Part shown: positions 54,434 through 63,241 of the stretch, one piece after another
Position numbering within the stretch: position 1 is the first letter of the stretch
Layout: each line of letters starts with the position of its first letter
Assembly: GCF_004208415.1 (NCBI RefSeq)
Contig: NZ_CP035758.1
Span: forward strand, 8,866,001-8,930,000
DNA: 64,000 nucleotides
Direction of reading: 5' to 3'
Source: Ktedonosporobacter rubrisoli
Lineage (GTDB): Bacteria > Chloroflexota > Ktedonobacteria > Ktedonobacterales > Ktedonobacteraceae
Made by a program: the position numbers and the translations under genes
Notes under the pieces: generated by a model
Seen by the model: only the letters and a program-made list of their open reading frames with translations
What the model was told of the DNA's origin: nothing
The model's database searches: none

Positions 54434-54465
54434 GTAGACCGCGCCCAGGGTCGGGCGCGATCCAC
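54434..54465 (-). terminator. Hairpin after the acetate transporter gene
   Basis: CGCGCCC / GGGCGCG (54440-54446, 54453-54459) extended by six weaker pairs gives a 13-bp stem with a 6-base loop just past the minus-strand transporter stop. No T run. Confidence 0.5.
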
Positions 54466-54492
54466 CGCAATGCATATTTGAGGAAACTGTGA

Positions 54493-55122
54493 CTATTCTC
54501 TGGAACCAACAGGCAACGTAAAAACGGCTTTACTAGAGCTGAGTATGCCGGCAAGGGCTGCATACCAGGCAGCCAGAGCGGTAAGGATGCCAAGCCAGCC
54601 CCCGATCACCGTAAAGCCAGGGCCGCCACCTAGAGCAGCTATGGTAAGTGCGAGATAAGTGAGAAACAGCAATCCAAGGACAGCCATAAGGGCTATATTG
54701 GTGCGTAGCGCGCCAATAAACATCAATGCTGTAAAGATTGTCCAGCCGAGTAGGAAGAGTCCGAGAGCCGAATTGAGTACGCCGGGGGATTTAAGCGCAT
54801 CGAGAATGCCAGAGCCTGGAATGAAGATGAAGCCAAAGGCGAGCCAGAAACCGCCATAGGAGGAGAAGGCTGTGCCTCCTAGTGTGTTCCCATTGCGGAA
54901 TTCCCACATCCCTGCGAGAACTTGTACTGCTCCGCCATAGAAGAGGGCCAGGCCAATCACGATATTGGTGCCAGCTCCAACAGATGGAACGATAAATCCT
55001 GCATTAACTGCACTGAGAACAAAGGTGGTAAGCGCGAAGGCGCTGAGGCCAAGCGGGGCCGGATTGGCAAGAACTGATGCTCCTGTCTGGGCCTGCTCTG
55101 CTTCTGCTGCTATTTGAGCCAT
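54493..55122 (-). CDS. Acetate uptake transporter (GPR1/FUN34/YaaH family)
   Basis: The 209-aa protein has six membrane helices and the family signature NPAPLGLSAFALTTFVLSAV near its N-terminus, as in SatP/YaaH and AceTr proteins that move acetate (and succinate) with protons across the membrane. It lies upstream of acs on the same strand with about 290 bases between them; an intervening hairpin suggests separate transcripts. ATG 55122 with GAGGAG upstream is preferred over a start 12 bases earlier. Confidence 0.9.
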   Translation of the reverse strand: MAQIAAEAEQAQTGASVLANPAPLGLSAFALTTFVLSAVNAGFIVPSVGAGTNIVIGLALFYGGAVQVLAGMWEFRNGNTLGGTAFSSYGGFWLAFGFIFIPGSGILDALKSPGVLNSALGLFLLGWTIFTALMFIGALRTNIALMAVLGLLFLTYLALTIAALGGGPGFTVIGGWLGILTALAAWYAALAGILSSSKAVFTLPVGSRE

Positions 55123-55627
55123 AAATCTCCTCACCTTTCAAAACAACAATATAACCTGGCAATACATGACAAGACTAGTAAGACATCCTGCAAAAAACGA
55201 TGTTACAGCCCTGCGTGTCTGCTGCTGCAGGCATCTTGTCTGCTGAGTAGATTAGGCAGGATAGGCCGCTTCCGGTTAAGGAAATGGCTTTGCATACTCC
55301 ATCTGAAGAGCGAAAAATGTGTTGAACAGCATCTTACTGCATCTACACTTTCTGGCCCTGATGGGTTTGCGATACATAAAGACAGGTGAGTAGCCAGCTT
55401 CCTCGTATCACCTCCTTTAGCGCTATAAGCTCATGCATAAGCAATAAGCTGAGGAATAAGCGCTATTTCAACATAGTTTGAGCATACATTTAAGAGTGCT
55501 GAGTTGTCAAGTGGATGTGTAGGAAAGAGGTTGCTGGCTCCTGCACATCCTTTTTCTTCTGTTGGGAGAGCTCTATGGCTGAGCAGAAGGAAGGGGAAAT
55601 GGGAGCAGTAGATTGCACAAAAAGCGA
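55123..55627. other. Upstream region of the acetate transporter gene
   Basis: A 500-base gap with no protein-like frame. It holds a cluster of four ATAAGC repeats (55419-55464) and ends at the terminator of the siroheme operon. No clear promoter box was seen. Confidence 0.45.
55419..55464. repeat. Cluster of four ATAAGC repeats bracketed by AGCGCT
   Basis: ATAAGC occurs at 55425-55430, 55437-55442, 55444-55449 and 55456-55461, with 12, 7 and 12-base spacing, between two AGCGCT copies (55419-55424, 55459-55464). About 300 bases upstream of the acetate transporter start. Could be a multi-site operator. Confidence 0.4.
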
Positions 55628-55664
55628 ACCGGGAACAAAGCCAGAGATAAACTTTGTTCCCGGT
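55628..55664 (-). terminator. Rho-independent terminator of the cysI-siroheme operon
   Basis: Perfect 13-bp stem ACCGGGAACAAAG / CTTTGTTCCCGGT, 11-base loop, followed on the minus strand by TTCGCTTTTTG, ending the operon just past the sumT stop. Confidence 0.85.
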
Positions 55665-55669
55665 CTGCT

Positions 55670-56506
55670 CTAGACGACAAGCGCATTGTTGAAAGTTGCG
55701 TCTGAAGAGACAGCTTCATACCACGAAAGGAGCTCGTGAAGATTGACGACATGGCCGATGACTGTGAGGGCCGGTGAACTGAGGCCCGCTTCCGAAGCTT
55801 GCCGCGCGATAGTCGCCAGCTCACCTGTAATGATGCGCTGCTGGGCCGTCGTGCCTTCCTGGATCACTGCGGCCGGCGTATCTGGCGTCAGCCCGCCTTC
55901 GATGAGGTGCTGAGTGAATTGCGGTAAGGCTTTGACACCCATGAGCACGACAAGCGTGCCCTTAAGCTGGGCCAGGGCTTCCCAGTTGACCCCAGGCGAT
56001 GTGTAGCCGGCATGACCCGTGACAATAGTGACGGTGGAGGTATAGTTGCGATGCGTCAGAGGGATGCCTGCGTAGGCCGGCACCGCTATCGATGAACTGA
56101 CGCCCGGCACAATCTCGAAGGGAATGCCAGCGTTGGCCAGAGCCTCGGCTTCCTCTCCTCCTCGGCCGAAAAGGAAAGGATCGCCTCCCTTTAAGCGCAC
56201 AACGATGCGGCCTTGCTGTGCGTAAGTGATAAGAAGGGTATTGATGTCGGTCTGCTCCATGGCGTGTTTCTGCGGGCCCTTGCCTACATATATGCGCAGA
56301 ACGCCCGGCCGCGTCTCCTCAAGCAGAGCGGGGCTGACCAGGCGATCATAGAGCACCACATCGGCCATATGGAGACAGCGCAGCCCCTTAACAGTGATAA
56401 GATCCGGGTCACCCGGACCGGCACCAACCAGAAATACTTTGCCGCGCGGGGATGGTTCGTTGTTCCCGCTATTTGCTGGCCGTCGATAGTGTATAAGAGT
56501 GCTCAT
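55670..56506 (-). CDS. cobA: Uroporphyrinogen-III C-methyltransferase
   Basis: The 278-aa protein is a typical SUMT: GKVFLVGAGPGDPDLITVKG (SAM-binding), VLYDRLVS, KGPQKHAMEQTDIN, VVRLKGGDPFLFGRGGEEA and PGVSSSIAVPAYAGIPLTHR. It makes precorrin-2 from uroporphyrinogen III by two SAM-dependent methylations, the first committed step to siroheme (and cobalamin). Its ATG overlaps the preceding gene by 4 bases (ATGA) with AAGGGAGC upstream. Last gene of the operon. The C-terminal 30 residues are unremarkable. Confidence 0.95.
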   Translation of the reverse strand: MSTLIHYRRPANSGNNEPSPRGKVFLVGAGPGDPDLITVKGLRCLHMADVVLYDRLVSPALLEETRPGVLRIYVGKGPQKHAMEQTDINTLLITYAQQGRIVVRLKGGDPFLFGRGGEEAEALANAGIPFEIVPGVSSSIAVPAYAGIPLTHRNYTSTVTIVTGHAGYTSPGVNWEALAQLKGTLVVLMGVKALPQFTQHLIEGGLTPDTPAAVIQEGTTAQQRIITGELATIARQASEAGLSSPALTVIGHVVNLHELLSWYEAVSSDATFNNALVV

Positions 56507-57201
56507 GGCCTGCTCCCTTCCATAGCCTGTAAATCCGCAGTAATAGCTTCTGAGGAGACATTGATTCCATAATCGGCGAGAAGCGAGCGCGTAATGCTCA
56601 CCGCTTCGCTTAGCCTGTTCTCTGTGAGCAGCGAAAGAATATCCTTGGCGAAGAATTTGCCGAAGAAGTCGTCTCTGTCTGCATAAGAGACTCCACCCTG
56701 TTTCAGGTGGGCACGCGCTACAGAGGCTAGTTGTAAATACAAATCATAGGACGCGGGAAAGAGCCCCTCCAGGTCCTGGCGAATCCGTTTGGCCAGGCCG
56801 GGACTGGCCCCTTCCGTAGAGACGGCAATCGTCAATTTGCCGCGTCTGAGAATGGAGGGCACAATAAAGTTGCAGCGGGCAGGCACATCTACGATATTGA
56901 GCAATTGTCCACGTTCTTGTGTCTCTTGCCAAATCTCCTCAATGAGTTGGGCATCGCTCACTGCTGCTACAACGACGAAAGCGCTCGCCAGATCACCACG
57001 TTCATAGCCTTTATAGCGTAGCGTTACTGTCTGTTGTTGGGCCAATTCCTGCAGTTGTGGGCAAAACTCAGTATGCATAACTGTAACGCGGGCCCCGCTC
57101 TTAGAGAGGGCCAGTGCTTTTTCGCCAGCTACACTATTGCCTCCAACCACAACTGCCTCTCTCCCACGTACATCAAGCATAATCGGGTAATAATTTGGCA
57201 T
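56503..57201 (-). CDS. Siroheme synthase-like precorrin-2 dehydrogenase/ferrochelatase (Met8/CysG-N type)
   Basis: The 232-aa protein matches the CysG N-terminal/Met8p domain: a Rossmann fold (VVVGGNSVAGEKALALSKSG) with NAD-binding, DVPARCNFIVPSILRRGKLT, and a C-terminal helical domain. It oxidises precorrin-2 to sirohydrochlorin and inserts iron to give siroheme. The start at 57201 (MPNYYPIML) has GAAGAG upstream; a start 36 bases earlier would overlap the cysI stop. It lies 13 bases after cysI, so enzyme and cofactor synthesis are co-expressed. Confidence 0.92.
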   Translation of the reverse strand: MPNYYPIMLDVRGREAVVVGGNSVAGEKALALSKSGARVTVMHTEFCPQLQELAQQQTVTLRYKGYERGDLASAFVVVAAVSDAQLIEEIWQETQERGQLLNIVDVPARCNFIVPSILRRGKLTIAVSTEGASPGLAKRIRQDLEGLFPASYDLYLQLASVARAHLKQGGVSYADRDDFFGKFFAKDILSLLTENRLSEAVSITRSLLADYGINVSSEAITADLQAMEGSRP

Positions 57202-57214
57202 AGCTCTTCGTCTT

Positions 57215-58978
57215 TCAGGAACGGCTCGAAGCTGCAATCGTTGCCCTTGACTCTACTTTTGCGCGCAAGTTTTCAAAACCGATGCGGTGGCAAAAGTCGC
57301 CAAAGGTTTCTTGTCTCAGGCGCTCAGCTTTCCATAACTCTAGCAATGGACGAATAGTCGCCGCGATCTCATGGGTGCGGATCGAGGTTGCGTAGAGCGC
57401 TGTCATGCGTGTGTTTGACCAGTCGCCGCCAAGATACATATTGTAGAGATCCTTTGAGCGACCTACGAGGCCGATATCGCCAAGGTAAGGCCGCGCGCAA
57501 CCGTTGGGGCAGCCTGTCATACGCACGCTTATTCGCTCGTCGGCCAGCCCAAGCTCGCGTAGATCCTCGTCGATCTCACGCATGATGGAGGGTAGGATAC
57601 GTTCCGATTCGGCGACGGCTAGCCCGCAGGTGGGCAGCGCCGGACAAGCCATTGCGAAGCGCGAGGCGCCAACTGCATCGGGATTGGTAGCTATGCCATA
57701 TTCGCTTAACAGGGCCTCAACCGGTGCACGCTGCTCTTCGGTCAGATCGGTAAGCAAAATATTCTGCTGGGCCGTGAGATGGATACCGGGGCGAAACTGC
57801 TCGATAACGCGACGCAGGCCTGTCTTCAACTGCAGCGTCGGCGTATCTTTGACGCGTCCGTTTTCGATGTAGAGCCCCAGGAACCAGCGATCATCGGCCT
57901 GTTTGTGCCAGCCGAGATGGTCGTCGGCGTCAGCAAAGCTTACCTCGCGTGGTGGAAGGAGCGTATAGCCAAGGCGGCGCTCTACCTCTGCCTTAAACCA
58001 GGCCACACCGCGCTCCTCTACCACGTATTTCATACGCGCGTGTTTGCGGTTCTGCCGATCGCCGTAATCGCGCTGGACCGTCACGATGGTCTCGACGACT
58101 TTAAGTACCTCATCGGCCGGGATATCGCAGAGTGGCGTGGCCAGGCGTGGATAGGTCTCAACCTTGCCATGCGTCATGCCCATGCCGCCTCCAATCAGGA
58201 CCGTGAAGCCGGCTAGCTCGTCATTGACAAGATAGGGAACCAGGCCAACATCCTGCGTAAAGACGTCAATGCAGTTGTCATCTGGAAAGGCGATCCCAAC
58301 TTTGAACTTGCGCGGTAAATAGGTAGGGCCATACATCGGCTCAACTTCTTCCTGGGTAGAGGTAACTGTCTGCGCCTTCTCGCCATCGATCCAGATTTCA
58401 TGATAGGCCTGACTGCGCGGCGCCAGGTGCATCGCTATCTTATGGGCTATCTTGCTGATCTGAGTATGGACGCGGTTTGCCGCTGGAGCCGGACAGGCCA
58501 TGACATTACGATTGACGTCTCCACAGGCAGCTAAGGTGGAGAGCAAGGACTTGTTAATGCTGTTAATCGTTGCGTGCAGATCGCCTTTAAGTATACCGTG
58601 AAGCTGAATGCCCTGACGCGTGGTGAAGCGTAGGGACCCGTTGCCATAGCGGTCGGCCAGCTCGTCTTCAACCAGGTACTGCTCGGCAGTCAGTACGCCG
58701 CCAGGGATACGCGAGCGAACCATAAACTGGTAAGCTTTCTCGCTACCAGCAATCTTGCGCGCCTGGCGCATATCGCGGTTCTCCTGCTGATACATCCCGT
58801 GGAATTTAACGAGCTGAACCTCAGCCTCAGCGAAGTGTGTGCTATCTGTCGCTAACTCTTCGGCTATCTGGCCAGCTAGATAGTGACTTTCGAGTTTTAT
58901 ACGTTCAACCTTGCTGCCTTCTCCATGACCTAAATGTAGCAGGCCGGTTGTGTTATCGTCCTTATCGTATGTCGTCAT
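57215..58978 (-). CDS. cysI: Assimilatory sulfite reductase hemoprotein subunit
   Basis: The 587-aa protein aligns along its length with CysI and carries CPALPTCGLAVAESERI and TGCPNGCARPYLGDIGLVG, giving the cysteines (C-x5-C, C-x3-C) that bind the 4Fe-4S cluster next to siroheme, plus LRFTTRQGIQLHGILKG. It reduces sulfite to sulfide with six electrons. The usual NADPH flavoprotein (CysJ) is not encoded nearby, so electrons may come from ferredoxin or another reductase; nitrite reductase activity is an alternative but the signatures favour sulfite. First gene of a cysI-Met8-cobA operon. Confidence 0.93.
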   Translation of the reverse strand: MTTYDKDDNTTGLLHLGHGEGSKVERIKLESHYLAGQIAEELATDSTHFAEAEVQLVKFHGMYQQENRDMRQARKIAGSEKAYQFMVRSRIPGGVLTAEQYLVEDELADRYGNGSLRFTTRQGIQLHGILKGDLHATINSINKSLLSTLAACGDVNRNVMACPAPAANRVHTQISKIAHKIAMHLAPRSQAYHEIWIDGEKAQTVTSTQEEVEPMYGPTYLPRKFKVGIAFPDDNCIDVFTQDVGLVPYLVNDELAGFTVLIGGGMGMTHGKVETYPRLATPLCDIPADEVLKVVETIVTVQRDYGDRQNRKHARMKYVVEERGVAWFKAEVERRLGYTLLPPREVSFADADDHLGWHKQADDRWFLGLYIENGRVKDTPTLQLKTGLRRVIEQFRPGIHLTAQQNILLTDLTEEQRAPVEALLSEYGIATNPDAVGASRFAMACPALPTCGLAVAESERILPSIMREIDEDLRELGLADERISVRMTGCPNGCARPYLGDIGLVGRSKDLYNMYLGGDWSNTRMTALYATSIRTHEIAATIRPLLELWKAERLRQETFGDFCHRIGFENLRAKVESRATIAASSRS

Positions 58979-59028
58979 GGTAAACTTACCTCTTTTACCT
59001 ATTCCAAAACCCTGCTTTTTGTGGTAAT

Positions 59029-59047
59029 GTTGATATAGTAGATCAAC
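59029..59047. promoter_or_regulatory. Inverted repeat in the cysI leader
   Basis: GTTGAT-N7-ATCAAC just downstream of the predicted transcription start, inside the 5' leader. Could be an operator (for example for a LysR-type or Rrf2-type regulator) or a short RNA hairpin. Confidence 0.4.
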
Positions 59048-59068
59048 AAACTTACTTACTACATCTCT

Positions 59069-59097
59069 AGTGTAGAGTGAAGTAAGGCAGTTGTCAA
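59069..59097 (-). promoter_or_regulatory. Promoter of the cysI-siroheme operon
   Basis: On the minus strand TTGACA (59092-59097), exactly 17 bases, TACACT (59069-59074). A CTTACTT / AAGTAAG inverted repeat (59051-59057, 59080-59086) spans the -10 box and may be a second operator. Confidence 0.7.
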
Positions 59098-59263
59098 CCC
59101 TTTTCTGGCGTCTAAAGCAGGGCTTTTTTTTAGCCGCTAAGCCGATTCAGGTAGGAATTCTGGCTTATAGAGCTCACCCTGCCGGAGGCTAAAAAGTGGC
59201 GCGTAGCTTAGCTTTGAGTAGTATGCAGTCTCAATTGGTAAAAATTATGCGAGGAGTAAGTAT

Positions 59264-60205
59264 ATGCCTTTCCTCTTAAGTTGTATTTCGACAAAGCATT
59301 CTATGCTGAAAAAGCACTGGGCAACTTCGCGTGAGCAAACGGAGTGTCCGCTCACTGTATTGGGAAGTCGTCAGAAGCCGAAAGAGGATCAGGGTGGGCT
59401 CCTCTGTTTGCTCGACGATACGGGAGATGTGCAGGAACTTGCGGAACTGCCGATGCCGGCTGGAATGGCTCATTCAGATAAAGGTATTCTTGTGGCCTCA
59501 ATCGATGCTGTGCATGAAGTGAGCAATGATCTCACCGCCGTACAAGAAAAGGTGAGCCTGCCCGCCTTTAATATGCTTCACTCGCTCTCGCGCAGCCAGC
59601 GCGGCTATCTGGTAGCTAGCACAGGTCTCGATGCCGTGCTGGAGTTTACGCATGAGGGAGAGCTGTTGTGGAGCTGGTGGGCTATCGAACATGGCTTTAC
59701 CCTGACCCCAACCGGCGAGCCACGTTACCTCGATATCTCTGCCGATCATCGGGGCGTAAAGTACGGAACGCTGGCTCACACGACGCATGTAAATTCTGCG
59801 GCGGAATTGCCTGATGGTACGGTGCTGGCATCCCTCTTTCATCAGGGCATGGTGATTGCAATTGATCGCGAGAGCGGCGAGTGGAAGCCGGTGCTGGAAG
59901 GCCTTGATCATCCACATTCGGTCAGGGTGCTGGCTGAGGATTATATCACGGTTGCCGACACGGCCCGGGGGCGGGCTCTCATGGTGCGCATTAAGGATGG
60001 TAAAGGCAGCATTGAAGCCGAAGCTACCGCCGATACAAACTGGCTGCAAGACTGCCTGTATGACTATCGAAATGATCAATGGGTCCTCGTCGATGGCAAG
60101 AACTCGCGCGTGATTTTGCAGTCAGGCAGCACGGGCAAGAAAGAGCTTGCCCGCTTTGAGCTTAATCCAGAGTGGCGGCTGTACGGGGTCTTGCCACTTG
60201 CCTAA
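59264..60205 (+). CDS. Beta-propeller protein, unrecognised function
   Basis: The 313-aa protein has a repeated strand-rich pattern of NHL/arylsulfotransferase-like propellers (YLVASTGLDAVLEFTHEGEL, then GTVLASLFHQGMVIAIDRES, and HSVRVLAEDYITVADTARGR) without a signal peptide or membrane helix; the final blade ends WVLVDGKNSRVILQSGSTG. Conserved His and Asp residues at blade edges suggest a ligand-binding face, but no catalytic signature is recognised. RBS GAGGAG before the ATG. It is separated by a hairpin from the convergent GH116 gene. Function unknown. Confidence 0.65.
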   Translation: MPFLLSCISTKHSMLKKHWATSREQTECPLTVLGSRQKPKEDQGGLLCLLDDTGDVQELAELPMPAGMAHSDKGILVASIDAVHEVSNDLTAVQEKVSLPAFNMLHSLSRSQRGYLVASTGLDAVLEFTHEGELLWSWWAIEHGFTLTPTGEPRYLDISADHRGVKYGTLAHTTHVNSAAELPDGTVLASLFHQGMVIAIDRESGEWKPVLEGLDHPHSVRVLAEDYITVADTARGRALMVRIKDGKGSIEAEATADTNWLQDCLYDYRNDQWVLVDGKNSRVILQSGSTGKKELARFELNPEWRLYGVLPLA

Positions 60206-60217
60206 GCCGGCTCCTTT

Positions 60218-60251
60218 AGCCATAGTACACCATGTTGGACGTACTATGGCT
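60218..60251. terminator. Bidirectional hairpin
   Basis: Perfect 11-bp stem AGCCATAGTAC / GTACTATGGCT, 12-base loop, between convergent genes. Confidence 0.65.
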
Positions 60252-60263
60252 GAGCCGAGCGAA

Positions 60264-62960
60264 TTAATTTGTGCTAACGATATCAAGAATCTTGCCGGCG
60301 TGCAGGATTATGGGCTCGGCAAAGGTGACTGAGAGCACGCCTTGCTGCCAATCGGCCTGAGTGGCTAGCTGCTTGCCTTGCAGATAGACGCTAGCCTGGC
60401 TCTCCTCACTGCTCCAGCTGAGCTCTCGAATATGGATTTCGCCATGGGCACAGGAAAGCGTGGTGTGGGTCTCCTTATCGTTTTTGATCAGCGTGAAGTT
60501 TCCCCAACCTGTACCGGTAATAAAGGGCAAGCGCATGTCCCTGCTCAGTGTGCGGGCTGGCGTAAAGCGCAGCTCATCCTTTAGCGCATTGTAGCGAAAA
60601 CCGCTAAGCGCCTCTAGCGCCGACCAGCCGGCCATCGCGCGTACATAGTGATCTCCACATTCTATCTCATTATAGGGGTTGCGTCTCCTACCATCGTAGC
60701 GCTGGCGCAAGGCCTGCAGAACGCTCAATCCCTCTTCGAGCATGCCCTCCATAAGGCAATGGGCGCCAACCTGGTACTCCATCCCTGTCCAGACCTCATC
60801 GCAGTAGCGTACGGGAATCTCCGGTCGTCCGCCCTGCGGCCAGGTACAGACCAGCAGACCCGCATCGTCGCGATCGGCAAAGACGCGATAGCCATGTTCA
60901 AAGCCCTCAAAGCCGTGCCGCAGATTGTAGCGCACGATGGAGCGCAGCGTTGTTTTGACATGTTCCTCAGGCAGGATATAGCCCAGGTCTAGCAGATGGG
61001 CCCACCATTGCCCAAAGAGCTGATCAGCAAGGCAGCCAGTGCCGAACTGATCCTCGGGCGGAGCTGCGGGATCGAGGAGCTGGATGTAGTACTCACCGTT
61101 CCAGAGGAGCTCATCATAGCGGGCGCTGCCTCGCTCGAAAAGCTGATGCCACTGCCGGGCCAGCTCTTCCTCGCCCTGGATGGTAGCCATTTCTTCGGCA
61201 GCGCGCAGTGCCGCTAGCCAGAGCGCACCTATATACATGTTGGGGCCGTAGAAGGCGATATCATAGGTGTTGCCCTGCTCACCTTCCAGCACGCCATCTG
61301 CGTTCTCATCCCAGTTCGTCACAATGTAATTGACAAGCTTCTTTACGCGCGGCCAGAGGCGTTCTAGCCAGGGCAGGCCAGCTCCCTGGCGGACCTCGCG
61401 ATAGGTCTTAAGAATCGTGCCGAGCATGCCATCCAGGGCCGGATTGTGCGGACCTCCGATCGGCGTCCCCCAGAACTGGGGCAGGTAGAGAGGCAAGACT
61501 GTGCGGTGCGGAATATAGCCTTCGGGCGCCTGCACATGCTCAAAATCGGTCTCGCGCATGCTTCGCTCAAGATCCGGGAAGAGCCTTGATAGGGCCATCT
61601 CATAATTCCAGACGTGAGTACAATTGAGCGGACACGAGCCGCCAAAATCGGCATTCCACATGACTGTCGAGGCGCCGAGAGAACCTTCGAAGCCAAAGAA
61701 TTTACCATCTTCGGCCCAGAAGCAAGTCGGACTGCGCATCAGCGTGCCTTGAGCTGCAATGGCCTCAGCCAGCCAATCGGGCAGCGTGCTGCGGTAAATC
61801 TCCTCAGACCAGCGGCGCGAGCTAGTTTCTAGCTTTTCCTGGTTGTGGATGAGATATTCGGTAACCTCCTGAGCATCGGCAAACTGCGTGGCGTAGGCGT
61901 TGCCAACCCAGAACTTGCTTTTGCCATAATCGCGGCGCGGGCCGAACTGGTCAAAGTTAACGTAGCGATTGGGAAAATGCCAGCTCAGGATAAAGGTAAT
62001 CTGGCTCGTCTCACCTGGCGCTAGCTGGAAGGGTGCCAGCAGGCCGCCGTTCCAGGTCTCGCCCTGCGGACTTGTCCCCCTGGATGGGGCCTGGCCGTTT
62101 CTATCGAAGTGGGTATGGCGGTGATCATGCTCGTTGTAGTGTGAGCCGGGATTAAAGCCGTCAATGAAGCGCATGAACTGGGCCGGCTCGCTCCAACAGG
62201 CATAGACGCCAGTTCCGGGCGTGAGACTCGTCAGCATCATCTGACCGCTGCCGGGATGATCATCGGCCAGGGAGGGGTTTTCCATCACGAGAGCCGTATA
62301 GTTAGTGCGCCTCTGCACGCGGTTGCTATTGCCTCCATAGAGATGGCAACGATTCCCGCTAATCGGCGTTATACCATCCCAGCCAACCGCGTTCTGTAAG
62401 GCCGCCCCTAAGCAGCCATGCACGCGATGAGACCAGCGATTGCGCAGGGTAAAGGTAAACACAATAGCTGGTAGTCCACTGTTGCGAGCATCAAGTGGAA
62501 TAAAGGGCGAATAGGCCTCTAGCTGAACAGCTACGGGTAGCTTTGCATCCTTGTAGTGTATGCGGGCAAAGGGATACTTGCCGGTAAACTCGGTTTGCTC
62601 CACTCCCGCGAATTGCTGGAGCAAGGCCCGCTGATCGGCGGGAATATAGTCATCGTTGACAAGTGGCGTGTGATCCTCGGGTAGATCTATGAGCTCACGC
62701 GATTGCAGAATGCGCACCTCGTTAAGCGGCGGTTCAACGCAGCTGGCGCGTAAGGCAAAGAAACTATGCGGGACAAAGCCCAGATGGTTTATATGATTGA
62801 CGATCTGCCATTGCCTGAGACCACCATCTCCTCCCAGGGCAATCTGACCAGCGCCTATGCCACCCAGGGGCATAGCCACATGGCGGAGGGCTTGAGCGCT
62901 ATACGTGTATCCGGCTGTGTGCTGTCCTGTCTGGAGGGAGCGTGAGGCTAGTTCAGTCAT
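60264..62960 (-). CDS. GH116-family glycoside hydrolase (beta-glucosidase/glucosylceramidase-like)
   Basis: The 898-aa protein has the GH116 layout: N-terminal beta-sandwich with MPLGGIGAGQIALGGDGGLR and VNHINHLGFVPHSFFALR, then a C-terminal (alpha/alpha)6 barrel with NCTHVWNYEMALSRLFPDLE (Glu likely the nucleophile) and GNTYDIAFYGPNMYIGALW (Asp likely the acid/base). Bacterial and archaeal relatives cleave beta-linked glucose or xylose from glycosides. No signal peptide, so it acts inside the cell. AAGGAG precedes the ATG. It is divergent from an ABC sugar-binding lipoprotein, suggesting that the imported glycoside is its substrate. Confidence 0.92.
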   Translation of the reverse strand: MTELASRSLQTGQHTAGYTYSAQALRHVAMPLGGIGAGQIALGGDGGLRQWQIVNHINHLGFVPHSFFALRASCVEPPLNEVRILQSRELIDLPEDHTPLVNDDYIPADQRALLQQFAGVEQTEFTGKYPFARIHYKDAKLPVAVQLEAYSPFIPLDARNSGLPAIVFTFTLRNRWSHRVHGCLGAALQNAVGWDGITPISGNRCHLYGGNSNRVQRRTNYTALVMENPSLADDHPGSGQMMLTSLTPGTGVYACWSEPAQFMRFIDGFNPGSHYNEHDHRHTHFDRNGQAPSRGTSPQGETWNGGLLAPFQLAPGETSQITFILSWHFPNRYVNFDQFGPRRDYGKSKFWVGNAYATQFADAQEVTEYLIHNQEKLETSSRRWSEEIYRSTLPDWLAEAIAAQGTLMRSPTCFWAEDGKFFGFEGSLGASTVMWNADFGGSCPLNCTHVWNYEMALSRLFPDLERSMRETDFEHVQAPEGYIPHRTVLPLYLPQFWGTPIGGPHNPALDGMLGTILKTYREVRQGAGLPWLERLWPRVKKLVNYIVTNWDENADGVLEGEQGNTYDIAFYGPNMYIGALWLAALRAAEEMATIQGEEELARQWHQLFERGSARYDELLWNGEYYIQLLDPAAPPEDQFGTGCLADQLFGQWWAHLLDLGYILPEEHVKTTLRSIVRYNLRHGFEGFEHGYRVFADRDDAGLLVCTWPQGGRPEIPVRYCDEVWTGMEYQVGAHCLMEGMLEEGLSVLQALRQRYDGRRRNPYNEIECGDHYVRAMAGWSALEALSGFRYNALKDELRFTPARTLSRDMRLPFITGTGWGNFTLIKNDKETHTTLSCAHGEIHIRELSWSSEESQASVYLQGKQLATQADWQQGVLSVTFAEPIILHAGKILDIVSTN

Positions 62961-63152
62961 AGCATCTCCTTAGTAGTGAGTAATCAGTTAGGCAAGCGCC
63001 CTGCCGAATTGCCAGTGCATATCCAGGCGTCACTTGCCCATAACGTTGGCGAATTGAACAAAAATAGTAACTTGCCAACAAAGATACCATAAATTGTCTG
63101 GCTTTTCAATTAAAATATATTTGAAAAATTTAAAAAATTTTAATAAAAATCA

Positions 63153-63181
63153 TTGACATACTTAAAAAGAAATGTTACTCT
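63153..63181 (+). promoter_or_regulatory. Strong sigma-70-type promoter of the sugar ABC operon
   Basis: TTGACA (63153-63158), 17 bases, TACTCT (63176-63181), directly downstream of a long A/T-rich UP-like stretch (about 63105-63150). Nearly identical in form to the promoter at 13179-13207. Confidence 0.65.
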
Positions 63182-63241
63182 GCTTTTAAATCACAGATGT
63201 CTGCTGAAGAAGGTACCGTGGAGATAAGCCAAGGAGGACTT

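Noticed and set aside
55114..55389. Small plus-strand frame upstream of the acetate transporter
   Set aside because: Composition is random-looking (many Cys and Arg in a row), no RBS, overlaps the start region of the transporter gene on the other strand.
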